Part shown: positions 19,701 to 27,982 of the stretch, piece by piece
Layout: every line of letters begins with the position of its first letter
Numbering within the stretch: position 1 is the stretch's first letter
NCBI RefSeq assembly: GCF_963678635.1
Contig: NC_087071.1
Coordinates: 4,169,624 to 4,233,623, forward strand
Length of the DNA: 64,000 bases
Origin: Symsagittifera roscoffensis
Taxonomy: Eukaryota > Xenacoelomorpha > Acoela > Convolutidae
Direction of reading: 5' to 3'
The notes under the pieces: model-generated
Database searches by the model: none
Told to the model about the DNA's origin: nothing
Seen by the model: the letters and a program-made list of their open reading frames with translations, nothing else
Translations under genes and position numbers: made by a program

Positions 19701-22700
19701 ATTTGGTGATATTTTTCTAAAACATTGAACATCTCGTCTTTTGTTTGTGATTGCATAAAAACATCGTCTAAATAGGTGATTGCGTTTTTCTTGAGTATTA
19801 GTGGTCTAAAAATTTTGCTCATAAAAGCTGAAAATGCTGCTGGTCCTATGGATATTCCATAGAATAAGCGGTTGAATTCATATTGTTGGTTTCCGATAAC
19901 AAATTGTGTTAAACGTCGTGATTGTTCATCTAGTGGCATTTGATTGTATGCACTATTCATATCGGCGGTTGTGAAGTATTTGCCGTTTATTTTTGTTAAA
20001 ATAACTTGTATTGGTTCAATGGGCCAATTACATTTTGATTCATCTATAAGTGAATTGAGGTATCTAGCATCGAGAACGATTTTCAATGATTCTCCTTTAG
20101 CTAGTATGATAACAGGGTTGATGAATGTGTTGCCTTTTGGTTGTTCTTCTTTGTTTACTGGTGATATAATGTTGTATTGTTCTAAAATGTCGAGTAATCT
20201 GTTCACTTTATCATGTAAGTGAATTGGTACTTTACTTGCTCTCTGTTTTTTGAAAACTGCGTCTGGTTTTAACGGGAGATGTAGTGATGAACTGATTTTC
20301 CCAACATCGAATTTTGATGTTGCATAGACTGATGAATATTTAATTAGCTGTTTGGCTAATTTTTCGAATTCGTCTTGTGTTATTTGTGAATGTTGGAAAT
20401 TAAACATTGTTAAAAATTTCTGTTGGTCCTCTGTGTAGTTACTTATGTTGAATGTAGGTTTGAAATATGGAGTTTTTGTGAAATAATCCGTATTTCTGTT
20501 TTCGTTACTTATTATATTATTTATAGATAATTCTTCATTAAGAATTGTAGATTGGCAAATATCTAGTAATTGGAGTATATTATTTACGCGATAGGCTTTT
20601 TCGTGTATTGGTGATATTGTAGCGTTGGTTTCACAATATCCTAAAAGTCCTAAAGGTAATGTTACTTGGTAAGGTGTGTTGTTATAGACATGTAAGGAAA
20701 TGATATCGGAATTCGAATTTTTCAAATATTTTATGGATGAGATTGTGATTTTGAAAAATTTGTGAATAGGTTTGAATTCAAATTCTGACATATAAAATTT
20801 TTGTTTGTTTTGTTCTTTATCATATTGGTGAACTTGTTTGATTGAAAAATTATAGATATTTCCTGATAGTGGTTTTAGGTGTTTTCTTTGTTGGTTAAAT
20901 ATCGGGTAGAATTTTGAAAAGAATGGTGGTTGTTTATTTAATCTTTGAAAAAATGTTAAGGATGTTTCTTTTGTTTTTGTATATTTATCTTTGATTAATA
21001 TTTTACTATTTAGTATGTTAATTGTTGGTATATACTTCGAAATAAATGGTATTCCAATGATATTATATTTAATGTCAGTGATATGGAATATTTGTTTAAA
21101 TGGCTTATTTAAAATTTTGCTTTGTTCCATTGTTCTGGTGGGGAGGAGAAATAATTGGATTTTTCCGTAGTTTATCAATGTTGATCCTTGTGCTGTTGCT
21201 AGTTTGCTGGAGGTTTCAAGAGGTGTTAGCTTTGGGTGTAAGGTTTTTATTTCATTCCATGTGGGGATGTTTATTATGTTTGATTCTGCTCCTGAATCAA
21301 TTAAAAAATCTATTTCAAGGTCTGGTGGTTGAAATTCTTTATTTCTTGGGCTTTCTAAGAGAAATGGTATTGTCCAAATTTTTTCTTTGGGTTGTTCTTT
21401 TTGTATATTTTGATAAATATGGTTTGTATTCAAGCATTTTGTTTTGGTATTTTTATTGGTTTGATCTGTAGTGTTAATCTCATTTGTTTCTTGCGTCGTT
21501 GGTGTGGAATTTATGGGTGTAGTGTAATAATTTTGAAGAAATTCTGATTGATTTTCATATATGTGTGATGAAAAGGGTTGTTCATATATGACAGATTCAT
21601 AGTCATTTTCGACTTTTATCATATTGATAGAAAGAGTGTTTTCAGTATCACTTTCTGAATCTGATGATGTACAGTTTATTTGATTGAGTTGTAACGTATC
21701 AGTTACTGTGTCATCAATACCTGGAGGGTCTGATGTTGTTTCTGGGTTAGATTGTACTTGATTGATTTGTCTTTGATGTTTAGGTGTACTACTTCTGTGG
21801 CGATTATTAGAATTATTATAGTTATTATTATTCCGGTGTGGTGATTGGGAATAATTTCTATAACGATTATTATAACTTGAGTGTCGATTTTGTGAATTAT
21901 TTCGCGATCTGTTTTGGTAATTATTGTTTGGTCTGTTATAGTTCGATCTATTATATGAGTTATTCCTTGATTGACTGTTCGGGTAATTCTGGTTTCGGTT
22001 GTTTGAATAACTTCTATTTCGATTATAGGAGTAGTTTCTATTCCTATTGTATGATGAATTTCGTGATTGGTTGTTTGGATAGTAGTTATTTCTTGATTGG
22101 GAATTAGATCTAGAAACAAATCGTTGTGTATTTGAATTTGATCTGGAGTAGTTATTTCGACTATTTGGTCTATTGTAGTGATTTTGTGATGAATTGTTCG
22201 TGTTTCTTTGTTCTGGTGATCTTCCTCTATAACTTGAGTTATATGGTGATTGATTTCTTGTATAATTTGTATTGTTCGGGAGTGGTTTTCCTGAACTGTT
22301 GTTGCTGTGGACTGTTTTGTTCGGTAGATTTTGATCTTTTTTCATGTATTGATAGAATGATTTATTTGGTTCTTTATATTTTTGAGGTTTATTTTGATTG
22401 TCTTGCTGTTTTTGTCTACATTCGGAAATACTATGTCCGTATCGTCGGCAATAATTACACCATTTTTTGAAAGATGGTTTGCCTTTGAAGTTTGGGTTCT
22501 TTTCATAAATATTGAGTATTTCAGTGATTTTTTCAACGAGGTCTGTCTCTGATTCCTGTATATTATTAATATTAGTAGGAGTCGTTTCAATTCTGTTAAC
22601 GTATTGTAGTTTCAGATTTTCCGTTTCTTCTAGTTTCATCGTGATTTCTGCTTGTTCTAATTTGTCTACTAGTTTTCGAAAATCTAAATCGGGTTCTCGA

Positions 22701-24982
22701 ATTGAAGAAGGATGGGATGCTCTCTTTTTTATTGCTATTTTCCTTAATTGTGGTGTTAAGGTCATCATTAAGATTTCTGTCATCTTTGTGTTTTTATAGT
22801 CATGTGTATTTAATGAATATGCTTTTCGAACTAGTGTTTCGATTCGTACTGCTATTTGCTTGATGGTTTCGTTTGGTAATCTGCGAATTTCATTACATAA
22901 AACTCTTTGTTGTTGTTTGTTTCTTTCGGAGTCAAACATTTTTGAAAATTCCTGTGTAAACCTTTTCCAGTTTGATTTTATTTCTAGAGGTAGTACTGAA
23001 AACCATTTTTGGGCTGCGCCATCTAAGGTTGTTTGTATTAACGCTGTGCGTCGATGTATCCAGTTTTGATGTAGTGGCGTATTAATGGGTTCAGGTCCAA
23101 TATTTAAAATCAGGTTTGCTGTTACTGCATTTAAATAATCTTCTACAGAGTATTCAGGGTCTGTTCCTGTGAAAACCATTAAAGGTTTGTTTGATGTTAT
23201 TGATGATCCACCCATAAGGTATGGATTCATTGTCATTTGTAATGATTCTGCTGCATTTGGCATTTGAGAAAAATTTGAAAGTTGGTTTCTTGTTATTTCA
23301 TGTTGTTGAAGATAATATGGGAGTGGTATTTCATTTTGCATTTGTGATGCTTGATACGAGTGTGCAGTCATTGGATTTTGTTGTTGAATTGGTTGAAAAG
23401 ATTGTGTATTAATTAGATTTTGTTGTTGAATTGGTTGTTGATGTTGTGCATCTATTGGTTGTGGAGAAAAATTTCTATGATTTGTACGTGTTCTCTGTAT
23501 TCCTTGTCTACGATATTCTTGAGTATTTGGTGCAAATATATCTGGTTGTAAGAAATCATCATCTGAGGATAAATAATCCATTTGATAAGATGTTTGTTTT
23601 TTATTTTTATTTTGTTGAAAAAATGGGTAATTTTCACTGTGATCCTGTGGAGGATTTGTTTGGAAATTTATTGAATTAGGTTGGGTCATTGGGTTATCCC
23701 AATTTCGAGATCTTGTATATTGGTTAAAATTCCTTTGTGGTTGATTATATGTTTTTGATGGATGTGTATAACTATAATTATGGTCTGTAAAGTTGTTTCT
23801 AGTGAATGTTTTGCGTGTTTTTGATGGTATTGTCATGGGTCTGTATGTTTGGTAATCCATATGTGAATATTTAGGGGCAACCGAAGGTTTAACGGTTGAT
23901 TGTAAGGTTACCTGTGTTTGTGAAGGATTTGTATTTCTTGGTGTTGTCAAATTTGGGCGTATTGGTGAATTACTTTGTTGTGTAGTTGTTGTGTGTACAA
24001 TTTCTTCATTTATGAAGTGTGATGGTGTCTGGATATCTTGTTGAGTAAGATTCCTAGTTCCATTGAGGTTTTCATTGTGTATAACTGTAGAGTTTAAACT
24101 ATTATTTTGTGTATCGGGCAAAAATGTATTATAGTTTAATGGTGTTGCATCAATGGTTAATGGTATTACTCTTACATAATCTCTTATGTAAGATATCTCA
24201 CTTATTGCTTGACTTGAGATTGATTGTGGGAAGCTTATAAATGCTGGATGAGACCATTCGGGGTCCCAAACATAATCTGATTGTTCTGTGATAGCGGTAT
24301 CATCGTTCGAGTTTTGGGGTCTAAAATTTTTTCTTGCTTGTGCAATTAAATCAATATTGTGTGTGAAATAATCTATTATGAACCATGCCAAAATTTTTTG
24401 TAGATCGTGTTTTGTATGTTGTGAAACGTCGTCTTTCGTGAAATTTTCTTTAATGATGTTTAAATAACTAGAGAGTAGTGTGATTTCATGTCGTACTCTT
24501 AAATGTTTAGATGTTTCTGTCGGTGAGACATTTGTTATTGGGATTTCGTTTTCTAATATCGAAATATAACTATATATTATTGCGAAAACTTCATTGGTGA
24601 ATATGGAGTTTGCTCTTTGTGAGTTTTGATATTGGATGCTTTTTATATATTCTGAAAAAACTTTTGAAAATTCTAAATCAAGATCGTCTGTTTGAATTGT
24701 ATATTTTCTATTATTATGGTTTGGTGAGGTGAATTCTATGGAGTAGATTCCATACTGTTGTGTTATGTTGCATATATCTTTTAAGTAGTGGTCTATGATT
24801 TGTCTTTTGATTTTTACATCTGGGAACTCTGTTTTACATGGACTAATTCCGGGTTCAAATAAATTTACGAGTAAATTTTGACAAAATATGTGTTGTCCTC
24901 TATCAGTATCTGCGTCTACTATAAAAGGAAAGATTTCATCATCATCTGGAGTTTCTTCACCTGGAGTGTGCGTTGAGCTCAT
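16760..24982 (-). CDS. Gag-Pol polyprotein of the 18.9-kb element, 2740 aa, single frame
   Basis: Residues 1-590 form an unusual N-terminal region, Gln/Asn/Pro-rich towards its end (QPIQQQN repeats). About 598-780 is a retrotransposon-type capsid (FTGTDPEYSVEDYL, AAQKWFSVLP). A CCHC zinc knuckle CNYCRRYGHSISEC sits near 842-855, then an Asn/Arg/Ser/Tyr-rich low-complexity stretch (about 915-1075). Protease: FLIDSGAESNII near 1229. Reverse transcriptase: about 1560-1800 with ITYLDDVF near 1737. RNase H: CDASNFGIGAALL near 1886, RECTA near 1930 and FTDHKP near 1955. Integrase: zinc-finger histidine at GHSGSEKT near 2254, CNDCIVC near 2286, then D (ISFDTKG, 2320), D (VTDNGTEF, 2380) and E (LVEGMN, 2416), with exact D-35-E spacing. 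A GPY/F motif (KGPYQII) lies near 2596. There is no frameshift between gag and pol, so processing must be by the protease. Confidence 0.97.
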   Translation of the reverse strand: MSSTHTPGEETPDDDEIFPFIVDADTDRGQHIFCQNLLVNLFEPGISPCKTEFPDVKIKRQIIDHYLKDICNITQQYGIYSIEFTSPNHNNRKYTIQTDDLDLEFSKVFSEYIKSIQYQNSQRANSIFTNEVFAIIYSYISILENEIPITNVSPTETSKHLRVRHEITLLSSYLNIIKENFTKDDVSQHTKHDLQKILAWFIIDYFTHNIDLIAQARKNFRPQNSNDDTAITEQSDYVWDPEWSHPAFISFPQSISSQAISEISYIRDYVRVIPLTIDATPLNYNTFLPDTQNNSLNSTVIHNENLNGTRNLTQQDIQTPSHFINEEIVHTTTTQQSNSPIRPNLTTPRNTNPSQTQVTLQSTVKPSVAPKYSHMDYQTYRPMTIPSKTRKTFTRNNFTDHNYSYTHPSKTYNQPQRNFNQYTRSRNWDNPMTQPNSINFQTNPPQDHSENYPFFQQNKNKKQTSYQMDYLSSDDDFLQPDIFAPNTQEYRRQGIQRTRTNHRNFSPQPIDAQHQQPIQQQNLINTQSFQPIQQQNPMTAHSYQASQMQNEIPLPYYLQQHEITRNQLSNFSQMPNAAESLQMTMNPYLMGGSSITSNKPLMVFTGTDPEYSVEDYLNAVTANLILNIGPEPINTPLHQNWIHRRTALIQTTLDGAAQKWFSVLPLEIKSNWKRFTQEFSKMFDSERNKQQQRVLCNEIRRLPNETIKQIAVRIETLVRKAYSLNTHDYKNTKMTEILMMTLTPQLRKIAIKKRASHPSSIREPDLDFRKLVDKLEQAEITMKLEETENLKLQYVNRIETTPTNINNIQESETDLVEKITEILNIYEKNPNFKGKPSFKKWCNYCRRYGHSISECRQKQQDNQNKPQKYKEPNKSFYQYMKKDQNLPNKTVHSNNSSGKPLPNNTNYTRNQSPYNSSYRGRSPEQRNTNNSSQNHYNRPNSRNNYSRSNSNTQRFVSRSNSQSRNNYYPNNQSRNSSYNRNRNYSYNRNRSYSNNRNQNYPNSQSRNNSYNRSNYNRPNNNYQNRSRNNSQNRHSSYNNRYRNYSQSPHRNNNNYNNSNNRHRSSTPKHQRQINQVQSNPETTSDPPGIDDTVTDTLQLNQINCTSSDSESDTENTLSINMIKVENDYESVIYEQPFSSHIYENQSEFLQNYYTTPINSTPTTQETNEINTTDQTNKNTKTKCLNTNHIYQNIQKEQPKEKIWTIPFLLESPRNKEFQPPDLEIDFLIDSGAESNIINIPTWNEIKTLHPKLTPLETSSKLATAQGSTLINYGKIQLFLLPTRTMEQSKILNKPFKQIFHITDIKYNIIGIPFISKYIPTINILNSKILIKDKYTKTKETSLTFFQRLNKQPPFFSKFYPIFNQQRKHLKPLSGNIYNFSIKQVHQYDKEQNKQKFYMSEFEFKPIHKFFKITISSIKYLKNSNSDIISLHVYNNTPYQVTLPLGLLGYCETNATISPIHEKAYRVNNILQLLDICQSTILNEELSINNIISNENRNTDYFTKTPYFKPTFNISNYTEDQQKFLTMFNFQHSQITQDEFEKLAKQLIKYSSVYATSKFDVGKISSSLHLPLKPDAVFKKQRASKVPIHLHDKVNRLLDILEQYNIISPVNKEEQPKGNTFINPVIILAKGESLKIVLDARYLNSLIDESKCNWPIEPIQVILTKINGKYFTTADMNSAYNQMPLDEQSRRLTQFVIGNQQYEFNRLFYGISIGPAAFSAFMSKIFRPLILKKNAITYLDDVFMQSQTKDEMFNVLEKYHQILQNENLKAAPDKSHFFLTRVKFLGHNIERKTITPLKSRIDAIQKLQPPTNKKKIQEFLGMLNFLSKYVYKMQLYLRPFYNILRQQNNFEWNTEHQTRFEEVKKLLTEQISNTIPDSNQPFYAMCDASNFGIGAALLQSHNGTNKMNLISANSRLFTQAELRLSTLMRECTAIIYTLTEYEFLILGSKHPTVLFTDHKPIIFLFTQKSNPNHRVYRFQLILMKFPNLHIVWTAGKNLALPDTLSRNTPPELLTRKTTVEIPKNIKFYLAENETSPRLECKYAVKTDIEQSQINSLQHFPLYLDCQNNHYEVDLLGTSTFKPIPYSQWIKNNTQQKRTKQHPPKKDHFPLIEKEDLTDKINLSGPQTNDSKYTINQVFDLHDPLDTIPLSKLEIENIFLPPTEIITISTLKQYQNLDPVIRQLKSWHKYKTKPIKADSTILGNKTLLRYFRKFNNTTINENTDLLEYNLNESTVPCLPLSMILIAFNISHTQNIKGHSGSEKTYSNFIQNFYFPNAPIWIKVLCNDCIVCQLNKPYPNQKQIAQKQDFKGQSLYFNHRISFDTKGPISPSSEGNSYIMVIVDAFTHYVALNPVPHCNAYYAYTTLYEHWIAKFGLPEILVTDNGTEFINNEIITLCHLYNIKHKPRTSHAPWTNGLVEGMNRSLQEYLRCIINGNDTKYTEWSADVKLFPLAYNSQITTTLGMSPYEMVFNQKPRKPIMFTANSHKNAQGYCQPNKDSICYNLPLHTHDEDHFHHPQILKLASGTHTEWILNRDKKHNEIYQKITKKLLQRQNINEQINSRFTPASDLKIGTFVLIPNFNTQKGISKKLQPLRKGPYQIIAKPTDVTYKITDSNKKEIVQHRNNLLPYYPKEYALRELTQLYSFTGLKIIQNEPHLKNTEQNDNPTENQNTKPTATKNNTQNHKESPKQRKNRKMTEQIIPQEQIDKSENRKTTRLRNQPRKNYKIFIPQSKILKKVEFQK

Positions 24983-25424
24983 TTTTTCGTTCGATGACTG
25001 TTAATATGTAATTATTAATGTGTCGAATTGGTTGATTCCAATTGTATAAATGTACTGGTTTGTGTTTGTACTGCTTTTTTATTCTTCTTTTTCCTCTTTG
25101 TGATGAATTTGAAGTTGTTTCTGAGTCAGAGAAATATAATTGATCGTGAATTGGGCAATTTTTATCTATTGATTCTTTTAGTTTGTAAAGTTCGTCTAAA
25201 CTGTTGGTTTCTGATTCTGAAAATGCGTTTCGATTTTTTGAAAATCTTTTTCGTGTTATTTGTCTTTGTTTAGTTATTATTTTTCTCTTTAGTGTTTGTC
25301 GTTTTGTTCGAATGTATCCAACTGTTTGTGTATGAGGTGTGATTACAAGGTCGTATTTTTTGCTGTCTATTTCACAATTGTGTAAAACGATTGTTTGTTT
25401 ATTTCCTAGGTTTTTAAATGACAT
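24957..25424 (-). CDS. Basic 155-aa protein upstream of Gag-Pol, unknown function
   Basis: First ORF of the element. It has 155 residues and is Lys/Arg-rich (KRQTLKRKIITKQRQITRKR at about 40-60, RGKRRIKKQYKHK at about 109-121), with an acidic/serine segment between (SESETNSLDE, YFSDSETTSNSS). It overlaps the start of Gag-Pol by 26 nt in another frame. The composition suggests an RNA-binding or nuclear protein, possibly an accessory regulator or a matrix-like piece. No domain is recognised, and no counterpart is usual in gypsy elements. The open frame and position directly after the leader support it being real. Confidence 0.7.
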   Translation of the reverse strand: MSFKNLGNKQTIVLHNCEIDSKKYDLVITPHTQTVGYIRTKRQTLKRKIITKQRQITRKRFSKNRNAFSESETNSLDELYKLKESIDKNCPIHDQLYFSDSETTSNSSQRGKRRIKKQYKHKPVHLYNWNQPIRHINNYILTVIERKNELNAHSR

Positions 25425-26657
25425 AAGGTTTAGAATGACGGATGCAAAGGGTTGTTAAATGATTTCTATTTTCCTAAACTGTTAGTTCTTACGATTTTTT
25501 GGTTAGCTTAACCTGGGTCTGTTTGTTCAGGGTTGGAGAGAAAAGTATATCGATTCCGAAGAATGATTTTTTACTTTCTCGTGGCTAGTATAAGTTAAGG
25601 TGTTAACTTACTTAATCTTACTTAGGGGTAGTGATTGTGTTCAAGGGTTGGAGAATAGTAAATCGATCCACAAGGTTCAGGTATAATTAGAACGCGAGTA
25701 GTTCGTTAGATACTATTTTAAACTTACTAAGTCTAAGATTTATCCTGGGTCTGGTAAGAGGGGGGGTCAAGTGAAGGATGAATAACCGAAGTTCTTCACT
25801 GTTTATCCTAATTTGAATGATTAGTTTTGTTTAAAAATTTCTATTAGTCTTGGGTCTTTAGAAAGGGTTGGGTAGTGAATCGACGTTTGAGGTCGTTAGA
25901 CACTAATTAAGTGGGTGGGGGAGAACAAAGTTGTTCTGTTTGATCCAAGGATAAGCCTTGATGATCAAATTTGAAATTTAATTAAGTAGAAAATGATTTA
26001 AGATCCAAGGATAAGCCTTGATGATCTGGTTTTAAAATTAAGTGAATTTAAGTTTTAATAAATTTTTAAATGTGTGTAAAGGAAAGATTTAGTGTTTTGA
26101 TGATATTAGTGGGTTTATGATTGCTGTTATGTTTTAGATGATGGAGCTGGAACAACAGGATGATTTATGATTACTAACCATTTATTGTCATGCTACTAAT
26201 TTTTATTTTTATTTTTCAATAAATATTTTTCAAACATGTTTTGTATATTACTGCAGAATTTTAGGAAAACGATCTTAGATCTTTTTATCAATCGTTATTG
26301 TATATTAATAATTTTGTTTAGCGCCTGAAATGATTTTGAAGATTAACTTCAAGATTTTATGTTTGCAAATGAAAATCTAAATTCATTGCCAGTAGTATTC
26401 TAAATATAAAAGTTTGCTCTGGTTTTTGCCTAACTATCATATAGCTATATGGCAAGTTTCTACTTTGTCGTATGTCGTCTCTGGTTCGAGGTCTTCTTCC
26501 AATTCCGGGTAGTTCTGTTATGGTTCGGAATATTGGCTCTGATCTATTGAGTCGTAGAGACATTTCGATTAAATTATTGTCGTATAACATTTTGTAAATG
26601 TTTTTGTCTAATTTCTAATCTATTTTGGTTAATTCTAAGCTATTAAGGTCTTGTTCG
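25425..26657 (-). promoter_or_regulatory. Structured 5' leader of the 18.9-kb element
   Basis: There is no long frame in this 1.2-kb interval between the primer site and the first ORF. It contains four ~113-bp repeats with hairpins (25500-25910), a 7-bp-stem hairpin AGAACAA..TTGTTCT (25922-25937) and two identical 25-nt hairpin copies (25942-25966 and 26002-26026, CAAGG/CCTTG stem with outer GATC arms). Packaging, dimerisation or internal initiation would be natural roles; this is inference. Confidence 0.65.
25500..25910 (-). repeat. Four ~113-bp leader repeats, each with a hairpin of different arm sequence
   Basis: Plus-strand repeat heads: CCTGGGTCTG (25512), TTAGGGGTAG (25624), TCCTGGGTCTGG (25743), CTTGGGTCTTT (25852). 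Each is followed by GGGTTGG or GGGGTC and a stem. The arms are GAGAAAAGTA/TACTTTCTC (25538-25547, 25572-25580), AATAGTA/TACTATT (25654-25660, 25711-25717), AGTGAAG/CTTCACT (25770-25776, 25794-25800) and TAGTG..CGAC/GTCG..CACTA (25873-25905). Confidence 0.65.
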
Positions 26658-26675
26658 AGACTTATGGTCGCACCA
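26658..26675 (-). other. Primer-binding site of the 18.9-kb element
   Basis: Two bases (TC) after the 5' LTR the minus strand reads TGGTGCGACCATAAGTC, complementary to a tRNA ending GGTCGCACCA. The TGG start and two-base spacing are typical of a PBS. I cannot name the tRNA. A small hairpin (AAGTCT...AGAC.TT) immediately follows. Confidence 0.75.
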
Positions 26676-26677
26676 GA

Positions 26678-27087
26678 TGAGTTAGGACCGATTTGGTTAA
26701 CTCATAGAGTAATTTCGGATAGGGTACACCGTCTGCTCGTCACGCTATCTTATTTTCGGCCGGATAGATTCGTGCAACTTCTTAGTCTAATACCGATCCT
26801 AATCTTACTCTTATACTATCTAGTCTCAGGTTGTTTAACTAGTCTCTGCTAGGCTCAATAGATCTAGGGTATACTGGTTTATTGCGGTTGCTGAAGTGCT
26901 CGGGAGAGTCCAACTAATTTCTAAGTTAAATTCAAATCTCTCTGGTGCTGAAATTACAAGTAACTTCAGCACTTACAAATAAGTGGGTTGTTAGTTAGAT
27001 GGATCAAGATTGGTTAATATTAAATACTTTACATTGATAAAATATCTAAATTATCCAATCATAAAATGTAGTTTAGATCAGGTTCCA
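26678..27087 (-). repeat. 5' LTR of the 18.9-kb element (sense orientation)
   Basis: On the minus strand it begins TGGAACCTGATC and ends CTAACTCA. It is identical to the other LTR except at 27007 (A against T at 8502). The U3/R/U5 borders cannot be set by eye. Confidence 0.95.
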
Positions 27088-27091
27088 CTTA

Positions 27092-27324
27092 CCTTTCCTC
27101 TTTTACACCCTCTTCTCCTGTTTTCTCCCACCCCTGCGTTAAACCCCCTCCTCCCTTGAATTGTCTCCCATTCCTTTATGGGAAGACGTAGGGGTGGGGT
27201 TGGGGATAAACGTAGGGGAAGTGGTCTAAACGTGTAGTACGGAGGGGACAGTTGTGGATGCGCCGGGAAAGGGGGGGCAATTGAAGAAGCGAGGAGATGG
27301 GGGAATAAATGGGTGAATGTGGTG
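27092..27324. other. C/G-rich right flank of the large element
   Basis: Pyrimidine-rich then G-rich sequence resembling the interior of the inverted-repeat elements at 27325 and 35643. It may be a remnant of a further copy. No gene. Confidence 0.35.
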
Positions 27325-27982
27325 GATCCCGCACAGAAATTTCACGGATAATAATCAATTCTAATGCGGTTTCATAGTCTGTCTCTCTAAAGTTCATAAA
27401 TTATCAATTAGAATTGGTTTGAAGTGGACTATTTAGTTTTTTCGAAGCTATAAAATCCATTTTAAATCAATTATAATCAATTCTTTTCAACTCATTTTCA
27501 AAATAAAAATGTCGAACGGAACAATCTTTTAAAATCAATGATAACGGATTAAAATCAATTTTTTTAAACAATTTTTGTCTGCTATTTTCATTTATTCGTA
27601 AAAAAATTTAAACTTAATTTACCTATTCCGGTGGTCCTGGGCGTGGGGGTGCTTGGAGAAGGTGTTTGTTAGGGATTGGGGTAAACGCGGGTAGGGGAGT
27701 TGTAAAAGGGGGACGGGTGTAGTGGGGGATGTGGGGGATGTGGGGGCGTAGCGAGGGAAGCAGTGAAGAATGGCTACGAGGAGGGCAATGCTGGAGACAT
27801 GGGGGAGGGGGGGGGGGGGGGGGGAGTTAGTGAACCGTGAGTATTGAGATGAATGTGTTCGTTAGCGTTCGAGTTTTGCAGAAAGCCTAGAAATCTACAA
27901 AAAAGTATTTATTATAATGTCAACTTTTCAGACAACAATTTTCCATTAAAATAGATAATTACCCACGAAACTCCGGTGTGAG
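27325..27982 (+). mobile_element. Non-autonomous TIR element, copy 1 (~660 bp)
   Basis: The left end is GATCCCGCACAGAAATTTCA, followed by CGGATAATAATCAATT. The right end is a diverged inverted version (TAATTACCCACGAAACTCCG then GTGTGAG). The interior carries GGGGGATGT repeats and an 18-G run (27807-27824). It has no coding capacity. It shares ends and subterminal GGAAAnTTGTTGTCT with the copy at 35643. The target duplication is not clear. Confidence 0.6.

Larger units (their letters stand above)
8173..27087 (-). mobile_element. 18.9-kb Ty3/gypsy-type endogenous-retrovirus-like element
   Basis: Two 410-bp LTRs (8173-8582 and 26678-27087) differ at one base and are bounded by TG...CA and a 4-bp target duplication CTTA (8169-8172 and 27088-27091). 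The element is transcribed on the minus strand: 5' LTR, primer site, 1.2-kb leader, basic 155-aa ORF, 2740-aa Gag-Pol, two membrane mini-ORFs, an ATG-less 377-codon ORF, an 872-aa envelope-like ORF, a 601-aa ORF, a 1.6-kb 3' non-coding region and the 3' LTR. Domain order protease-RT-RNase H-integrase places it in Ty3/gypsy (Metaviridae). All large frames are open and the LTRs are near identical, so the insertion is young. It is more than twice the length of a usual gypsy element. The sense strand is strikingly poor in G. Confidence 0.97.

Noticed and set aside
21703-22119. Minus-strand 138-codon Ile/Thr-rich frame inside Gag-Pol
   Set aside because: It overlaps the low-complexity Asn/Arg/Ser/Tyr-rich segment in another frame; repetitive composition explains the openness.
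16825-24000. Many plus-strand open frames of 60-120 codons across the Gag-Pol region
   Set aside because: They are antisense shadows of the 2740-aa frame, Phe/Val/Leu-rich because the antisense strand is T- and G-rich; no motifs.
25425-26657. Leader repeats considered as a CRISPR array
   Set aside because: Repeats are long, diverged and eukaryotic-element-borne, with no uniform spacers.
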